The position numbers and the translations under genes are program-made. From Amblyornis subalaris (Eukaryota; Chordata; Aves; Passeriformes; Ptilonorhynchidae): 64,000 nucleotides of DNA. Location of the stretch: the NCBI GenBank assembly GCA_018881555.1, contig JACAXG010000013.1, positions 9,710,191 through 9,774,190 on the forward strand, read 5' to 3'. Under the pieces are notes generated by a model, which saw only the letters and a list, made by a program, of their open reading frames with translations, was not told where the DNA came from and ran no database searches. Below, piece by piece: positions 50,101 to 59,100 of the stretch. How positions within the stretch are numbered: position 1 is the first letter of the stretch; every line of letters starts with the position of its first letter.

Positions 50101-53100
50101 GTGAAAACCACTAACGTTTAGATTTTCACTATGTGGTTGTAAAGTGCTAACAAAACAGTAGGATGAGAAATAAAAGAAACCCCAATCCTTGTACTTAGTG
50201 ACTTAGAATTGAGCTGGTATACTTGTAATGGAAAAAGAGGAGTGCTGTTAGAAGTCAAGAAGCAGAAATTGCTTTTTCAATTCTATTAATATTATCTAAA
50301 CTGTGGCTCCACAATTGGGATGTCTGGACACCATCTGTTGCTATATTAAATGGTATCTTTTATGTTTATTTCTACAGTCCTTTTCCCTGAAAATACAGAC
50401 CCTGCAGACTTGTATTTAGTTTTCATTTGTATGTGTATGATGTGTGTGAGAGGGACTGTTTCCCAAGCTGCCTTTTAGCTTTCTCTAGGGAAGTGATTTA
50501 ACCCAAAAGCTGGAGTTAGGTGCAATTCAATCACACCTGCTGGATTCATTCCAGGTTTACATCAACAGTTATTAATTAAGGAAGAGAGCAAGAGAGAAAA
50601 TTACTCTCCAGCCTTATGTTCAGGACATTCACCCAAGAGCTGGGGCTCCTGGCTTCCTGTTCCAATGAATATGTAATTATTTACACAACCTGGAGCTGTG
50701 TCAGTTGGACCAGTTTATACTACCAGTGCTCCTTCCGTTCCAGCTCGTGTCTGGGTACAAACCCACTGGTTCCACTCAGGCAGGCATTCAGTGTATGCCT
50801 TGTGAAGCAGGAGATGTGTGTTCACTGCATACAGGCACAACTGAGAACAAAACCCAAGCCTTCCCTTCGATGAAGAATTGCTCTCACCACCGAGCTACAC
50901 CGAAGGGGAGGGCACTGCCCCCTGCACTTCTGTTCCTCCAGCAGCTGTGTGAATCTTGTTCCTCACTTTTCTTTTATGTCAGGCTTAATGGAATGTTTTG
51001 TGTTGAAAACAAAACAAGACAAAGCCCTCTAAGCCCTCCCAGAAAACCCTCAAGGAAATGTTGATGGATTTATTTAAGGAAGAAACCGTGAAGAGCTTTC
51101 TTTCCAAATATCAATTCTACCATTCCTTTCCACTTCAGCTGGGCATCGGGAAAAGGACACTTCTGTAACACAGATGTCACCTTGCAAGGAACAGAAAATC
51201 AGAAATANGAGGAATAAACTACTTTGTCCTCCTCTAATCCTCACAGTTTCCTATGCTGCGCAACACAGCACCTCACCTAGCACCCCACTAGTATCTTGTC
51301 TCTCTCTTTCTAGGTGCTCATGGGCTTATCTGAAACGTCTTTCTGGTACTTTACTATATGAAAAGCATATAATTCTTACTGCTGCCCCAATCACAATGAG
51401 AAACCTACACTGGCTGTCACTCTGTAATGAGGTTTTTGTGCTTTAGTGCTATTGCTTTGTGTAGAACAATTTGGGTAGCCATGAAAAGTATAACTATCCT
51501 CGGGTCAGATGAGAACTGCACAGGCCAAGCAATTGCACTAAGTGATGGCTGTACTCCTCACAAAGGCTTCCATTAGAAAGGAAGTTTGAGGAGTAATGGA
51601 GTTATAAAAATGGAAAGTGCGCCATCTTATTATGTGACTGATCTTGATTGTTCAGAAAAGGTCACATACCATGATTAAAAGCCAGAGTATAATCAATGTC
51701 AAAGAACCCTAGAAATGAAGCTGGTACTGACTGAAGCCAGTTTAATTTTAGGAAAAAAAGAATAAACTTTTATGCTGACATTAACAATAAGACCTTAGNT
51801 GGAAATTGAACTGAAGACTTACTCAGATGAAAACCACCACATCTTGGGAATAACTTTAAAACTCCAAACTTTGCTACTGGTAGCTTAAGCAACATAAATG
51901 GAGATCCACATTAGGATGTGTGCTGGTGGTCAAAGAAACATACTGGGAAATCGGAATTTAACAGAAGAAAAATAGAAATTGCAACAGGAAAAGGGAAGAC
52001 AAATTACTCCAATTCTATGGGAAATGATCCCTATCGAGATTTTTATATAGTAGTTATTTCTAAAAAAAAGAAGAGTACTGAGTTTGGCTCTGGCTCTCCT
52101 CTTCTGTTTGGTGGGCACCACCCTTACATGTGGTGTTCAGAGAGGCAATGAAAAATCTACAAAGGCAAAGCTACCTTGGAAACATATGGGAGTTANAGAC
52201 ATTTAGAGTCCAGTCGTGTAGTAGTGAAATAAACAGTACCAGTTGTCAGATAAATTGTTCCAGGTTGTGGAGATTAATCTAAGGTAAATGACTCTTGTAA
52301 AGATATGACTTCTCGTTTCTCTTAGGTGGTTCAACCTTGAACCCCTCGCTGCTGATTAGACATAAAACAGTTAATATAACTCTACCGGCAAGATAAAAAT
52401 AGCTAATGGGATTAATTGTTGTGTTTAAATTGACTTTTATTTAATCTACAAATAAGAGGTTAGCTGATGCACTCTATCTGAAGCAGAAGAGGGCACAGCT
52501 GGCAAAGCCAATGATAAATCATGCTCACTGAGGAAAAGCAGTGGTAGCACTCCANAGGTAAAAGATGCTGAGAAACAGATGAACTGACCCACTGCTGAAC
52601 CTGGCACTGCTGCAGTTGATCTGGGCACCGACGCTGCCTTTATTGGTCCGTGTGTCTCCTGCATGAAATTCATGGTTGCACGGACACACTGTGTCTATGT
52701 CAGCACAAACCTGTGCTGCTGCTGCCTTTCCTGTCACCTCCAGCTGCTGCCTCACTGTCTCCTGCGTGCTGGCACTGGCACAGATTGAATGGATGACTGA
52801 AACTCACAGATGACATGTTTTTTTCTTCTGGGTAGATCTTCAGCTGCTCCGGTCTCTACCCTGAGGAGCCAGTGAGACCTCCCTTAGGGCAGCCATGTAG
52901 ATCTTATGACAGATGGGATTAGTATTATAGCCAGAGCTGAGGGTTAAACTCACCTTAGCAATTTTTTACTTGTCTGGCTATTTTTACGAGATATTTGACA
53001 TGCACAAGGATACTGTCACTTGCCAAAGACCCAGTGCAAGGCTTGCTGGCTTTGGAAATAGATGAGTACTACTTCTAGTTAAAAAAAATAGTTATGTAAT

Positions 53101-56100
53101 TTTTCTGTGCACTACCAATTTTTAAAACAAAATGTCAAATTATGTTGCAATATTAGACTACACTTATTTCTTTAAGGATATTTAGAAGGACATTCTCAGT
53201 TTATCTAAATCGAAAGTACATCTTACCTGCATATATAACAATTCCTACTGCAGCCTCAGTATTTCTGATTGTACATCCACGAAGCAAGAGGCTTTCAATG
53301 TTAAAACCAACCCGTTCATGATTTGGCTGCTCCCTGGAAGAAAGGAAATCAAATTAAGCAATTAATTTTCTTGTTCCAATAGAGTGTTAAACAAAATTTT
53401 TGTGTGCATGTCTGTTTTGAGCTGAAATCAAGTAACTTTGAAGGCCCTATTTTGCTTTTATTTCACTCAGCTTCAATGAAGACTGCAGTAAGAAGTTCGA
53501 GAAGTCCAAGTCTTTCTGTTGAAGTGCACTTGCACAGTGTGTGTGTCATGATGCCAATACAGAGAAAGTTTGGCTTTCCCTTGGTACCTCCTCTGGNAGA
53601 TTCAGTAACTCACGAATGAAACCAAGAATCATTATGTGACTTCTAACAGACAAAATTTTTTTAGAAAGCAGAGCAGAGGTTCAGCCAAAACATCCACACC
53701 CTGTAAAAGCCTCTGTTGCTCTGTCAGCCACCACGGGGCTTCTCATCTTTGTGAGCCTCAGTTGACTCCAGCAGTCTCCAGGCTGAGGTGCTCTTCCTTT
53801 CTCAGCCTGGATGGGAGACTTCATCCTGGCTAAAGATGTCCCATCACNCACCAGATCCTTCTGCTCGCAGAACAAACTGATGAAAACCATAAGGTCAGCG
53901 CTCCATGAGGCAGACAATTTGTTACTTGCCTCTGAAAATGAATGCACACACCTACCTTTGCCCACAGTTTTTATTATACACACTGGTATGTTCGTCCTGA
54001 GATCTTTACCAAAGCTGAGAGCTTTTATTTCAGACACTTAATCTCGTATTGTTATGTAAAGATCAGGGTCAGAAAAGTTTCTTTCTTTCCTAGAATACTC
54101 ATCTTTCACTACTTACTATTTGTTATTTTGCATTTCATTTATGAGTGAACAGCAGCATCTCTCAAATGGAGGGCAAGGTTAGGTGCTGTCTCAGGGCTAA
54201 GTACAGACCTATGTCTAAGTGCAGTTGCACATAATTACATAACTTAAACGAAACAAGGGAAAAGGTGTAAGTGCCAACAACCTACAGCTGGTAGAATTGT
54301 AAAAACATAATGCCAGAAATCTGTTCTTCTTGGAATCTAGATTCAGCCTTGGGGAACTCATTTAATAGAAGCCTTCTTGCATCCCCTTGAACAGAATTGC
54401 TGTGGTCAGGCATNTCAGATGGATGTTAAAGTTATTCCTTACCATTTTTAGCAGAGAATACTNCAACTACTTTATAGCAAGGCAATAGAGCCTCAATAAT
54501 TTATTAAGGGTTCTTGGAGAAAAAGGTAGCCTGCTCCAAGTAATTTGTGTTTACAAAATAGCTCAAATCCCAGCAAACCAAAGACACAAACTCCACTAAC
54601 TGTTAGCAAGTAATTTTCCCTAGCAAATTCTTTCTTCTATCCCTGAAGCCGGGAGAGAAAGGCAGCTAATTCCATATTCCACCAAGCAGGTGAGATAATA
54701 GGCACTTACCAAAGAGATTTCTGTTACAGACTTTCAGTAGAGAGTTGAATATTTTGAAGCCAGTGCTGGGTCCTAAGGGTATGTATTTGTGTGTGTTTTC
54801 TTGTGACATATCTCCTACATTTCTATAATCTCAGTACTCTTTGCTGTACTGCAGCAGGCTAATTGGAAGGATTGCTTCAATTTAGATTATACCCAGTGGT
54901 CCCCGAAGACAACAACCACAGCCAGCAATCAATACAAACTTGACCTCCTTTTCCCTTTTAAGATATTGCAGCAGAGGAGAAATGGCATTGCTATTAGAGG
55001 CACCATTCTTACAGGGCACAACCTCAAAACCAGATTAGACACGGTCAGTGCTAATGGNAGAGAACCCTCTGGTTTACTCTGTCAGAGATCTGGCCCTTTG
55101 CAGCTACTCCAGCTACGACACTCTCACTGCTTCTTGCAGAGACATTAACTCCTACTTTAGCTACTGGTGAACTTAGCAAAGCTGGGGCTTGGGTGAGGAT
55201 GTTGGCTCATTCATGCAGTTAAATTATTTACATAACGTGGGGCATGCATTTGGTCTGGGGCAGGAGGTATTTTGGACAATTCTCTGGGGTGGTGTGGGAA
55301 GTGGCATGGACAGATGGCTGCTCTGAAGAGGGCCTTAGGAAAGGCTNGTATTGGAGGGTAAGAGAATTTTAGGACGTGAGCCATAATATGCAAACGGCCT
55401 TATAGTCAGTGAATGGGCTTAAATCCGCTGAACTTGCTGTTGTGCCTGAGCCAGAATTATTTAACAAAGACAGACAAACTCCCCTCCCCCCCCACCCTTT
55501 TATACTAGTCTAACACATTGGCTCAATAGGATTTTGCATGCTTNGTTGCTTTTTCTGGTTTTCTAATGAGAAGAAAATATGGATTGTTTATTAGATCTTG
55601 GACACCTTTTCCCTGTGGCTGTAAATATGAAGAAACTTGAGCCATGCAGCTGGATACCTTTAAACTTTAGAAAGGATTTATATCTAAAATCTAGCCTAGT
55701 ATAACCATCAGATCAAATGTAAATGAGCCTATGTCTAAATTTGGAAGAGAGCTGAAGCCTTGTGAGAATAATTTGTATGAAACAACTGCAAACTCAATGC
55801 CAAGCCTTGGTTCTGCCTTGCCCCAAAATGGAGTCCAAGTCTACATTTTATATTGACTTCTGGATATGGGAATAGATAACAGTGACAATCATCAATTTCC
55901 TCAAAACATGTTCCTTCCCTCCGGTTCCTCCAAGAGAAACATCAAACTTTAGATCCAAAATGTATTTATGGATAACAAGTACTTACATGTAACCTTTGAA
56001 TTTATTGAGATCATTGTTTGGCATTTCACAGATGATGGTGTTTTGGAAAAATTCGGGTTCAAATGAAGTATTCTGCAAGAGGAAACACACCAAGAATGAG

Positions 56101-59100
56101 TGTCAAATCCAATGAGTACTTGTAATGCTAAACACTAAGAGAAGCTTAATGTAGATCACCAGGGCTGGAGCACTTGCCTTAGAAGGAGAGACAATGTCAT
56201 TTTAGCTCACTCAGCCTGAAGCAAAGCTTCAGAGGGGCTGAGGATTTTCGCCTCTTGCAATAACAATTGGTTAAATTAAATGAAGAAAATGCTGTGTATT
56301 GGACAAGACATTACAGATGCCAATTAGTGAAAACATCTGTCTTCATTTAAACTGAATATAACAAAGAGGGTATGTTTAGATTACATATTAGGAAGAAATT
56401 CTCCCCTGTCAGGTTGGTGAGGCCCTGGCACAGGTTGCCCAGAGAAGCTGTGGCTGCCCCATCCTTGGCAGTGTTCAAGGCCAGGCTGGATGGGCNTGGA
56501 GCAACCTGGGATAGTGGAAGGTGTCCCTGCCCATGGCAGGGGGGTAGAACTAGGTGAGCTTTAAGGTTCCTTCCAACCCAAAACATTCTGTGATTCTATG
56601 ATTCTACGAACTAGTTCAGATTACTTACAGAAGAAAAACAGCCTTCAGCCAAGAGCAAACTCGAATGAAAATAATGTCAGGATTTACCAGGATTTTTGAT
56701 TATGCTAGAAGACTTCTGTTACTGGCCAACATGGTATAATCATAAAGAGCCCACACATCCGAATGAATGTATCATACTAAAAAAACCTAAAAGCAAGACT
56801 AACAGCAAACCNCCCCCCCCCCCCGCCACCCCAAAATGAACAAAAAAATCCAGGAGAGGGAAAGCAGCAGAATAACTGCAAACTTCTGGGAGAGACAAAA
56901 CAAGACAAAGCTTTTCAGGCTAAGGGCTCACTCAAACAGAGCTTGGAGCTGAACTGAGTCACACAATTTTGCTTGATTTCCCCAGTGTTCAGGGAAACAG
57001 GCTTGGGGTTTGGACTGCATGAAGCAGTTCAGAAAGCAGACAGCACTAGAGGTGCTTGACTGCCACAAGTGGTATTTTATTCTTAACTGAAAAAATACAC
57101 AGAACTTTGATTTTCAATTAAGAAAATGTAATAAAAATGGGATGCGAGAAANGTGAAAGACAATAATTACTGCTGTGCCATAGAATTTTTAAAAGAACTG
57201 ATCCTCTGTTAAGAAAGCAGGAAATCAAGTCTGCTGCCTGGCCTCCCTATCTTTTTCTACAGCAATCACTGTGCTTTAATTTTTACATTATTTTCTCCAG
57301 TTCTTTTTTTCATAAACAATACATATATTCTTTTTTTTTTACTACCTATATCCAAGTACAAAAAAGTAGAGGATATGATAAAAAAATTGTTGGAGGAAAT
57401 ATAAAAGCTTCAGGAATATAAGGGCATTTTGTATACCTTCTGACCCATGTGGAGGAGTATTTTTAGAATCTCTTTTAAGAGAGATTGTTCACCTCTGCTG
57501 AATCTTGTTCAACTCAGTGAACTCAACAGGAAAATCAGTTCATATTTGGTTTTGCTCGAAATATTTGTACAACAGGAGAACAGATACAAAAGTCACCTGG
57601 AGTGTTCATTGCTAACAAAGAAAACTGATAGGCTTCTAGATAGAAAGGGGTAGAGAAGGACNATTCTTCTCTCAAATTTTTCCTCTTTTGATGACAGGAA
57701 TTTTACATCTGAAAATTCAAGTTAGAAAATTTCATAAAAGGAAAAAAATAATAATCCTTCCTCTCAGTCTTTTACAGATAATTGAATTCAATATTCTTAA
57801 GCATATCACAGAATCACAGAATGGTTTGGGTTGGAAGGGACCTTAAAGATCATCTCATTCCAACCCCTCCCGTGGGCAGGGACACCTTCCACTATCCCAG
57901 GTTGCTCNAAGCCCCATCCAACCTGGCGTGGAACACTTCCAGGCATGGGACACCCAAAACTTCTCTGGGCAACCTGTGGCAGGGCCTCACTACCCTGACA
58001 GGGGAGAATTTCTTCCTAATCTCTAATTTAAACCTACTCTCTGTCCGTTTGAAGCCATTCCCCCTTGTCCTGTCACTCCATGCTTTTGTAAATAGTCTCT
58101 CTTCATCTTTCTTGTATCCTAAACTAAAGAACTAACCCCAGCTTATAGGTATTTCCTCCCTGTTTAAAGAGTCACTTTATAGGCAGAATTACATCTGAGA
58201 GCATTTTATGCAGCTCATAAATCACAGGAATAAGCAGAGCTCAAAGAACAAGGAAGAAGGTGGCACAATAAAACCTGCACGTGTGATACTTAGAACTCGG
58301 GTTTTTTATCCAATGCACTGTTTACACAAATACATCACAATAACAGGGTAATAGAGGTGGCTGTTTCAGCTCTGACCTTCCCTAGCACTGGCTGTCACGA
58401 TGGCCAGAACTGCATTCCACTCTGTTAATGTAACAGGAGTTCTTAAGTACAGACAGACCCAGGCATACGGTTTATCTTAATAACAACTCAAAGTCTAAAG
58501 AAAATCACCATGAATAGGCAGTCTGGGGCGTAAGTTAGCACGTGGGCATTTTCCGATGTAAAGAAAGACTTCCTCATATTACAAACAACTGAGGCAAAAG
58601 CTGGCATTTTGTGTGACAGTCAAGCACCCTATTCTCCTCTAACAGCAGAAATAGAAAACCTAATGTGTAAACTAGGACAACATGACACAAATTTTTAAAA
58701 ATGTTAAGTAGCTGGTTTACCGTTTTTCTGCTAAATCTCTGCATATAAAAAATTTCCAATGTTTCTTAGGAACAAAACATCTCCCTAATTATCACTGGAA
58801 TGCACTGGAAAAGGCCTGTGCTATGGCATCCACAACCTGAGAAAGACCTTAACTGTGCTTGCAAAGTGATTTCCATTTGAACAACAAGCAAACACCAGTG
58901 GAGTACAGCACCTGATCCCGACTTGCCATGGAAATGGTGTGTTTTTATTTAATAAGTCTGGTTGCTCTCNGGCAGCTCTGTCCCACACACCAGTAACACC
59001 AAAAAATCTTCCTAATGGCACTGGTACTAATTGCTAAATAAATGAATGTAATTCCTAGAATTACCTGCGAGGTTTTTTATTTCCTGTCTGCTGGAGTGAT

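Noticed and set aside
56347..56586. Open frame of 79 codons, minus strand
   Set aside because: It is the antisense of the CR1 copy at 56370.
57782..58135. Open frame of 117 codons, plus strand
   Set aside because: It reads through a reverse-oriented CR1 element and is not a cellular gene.
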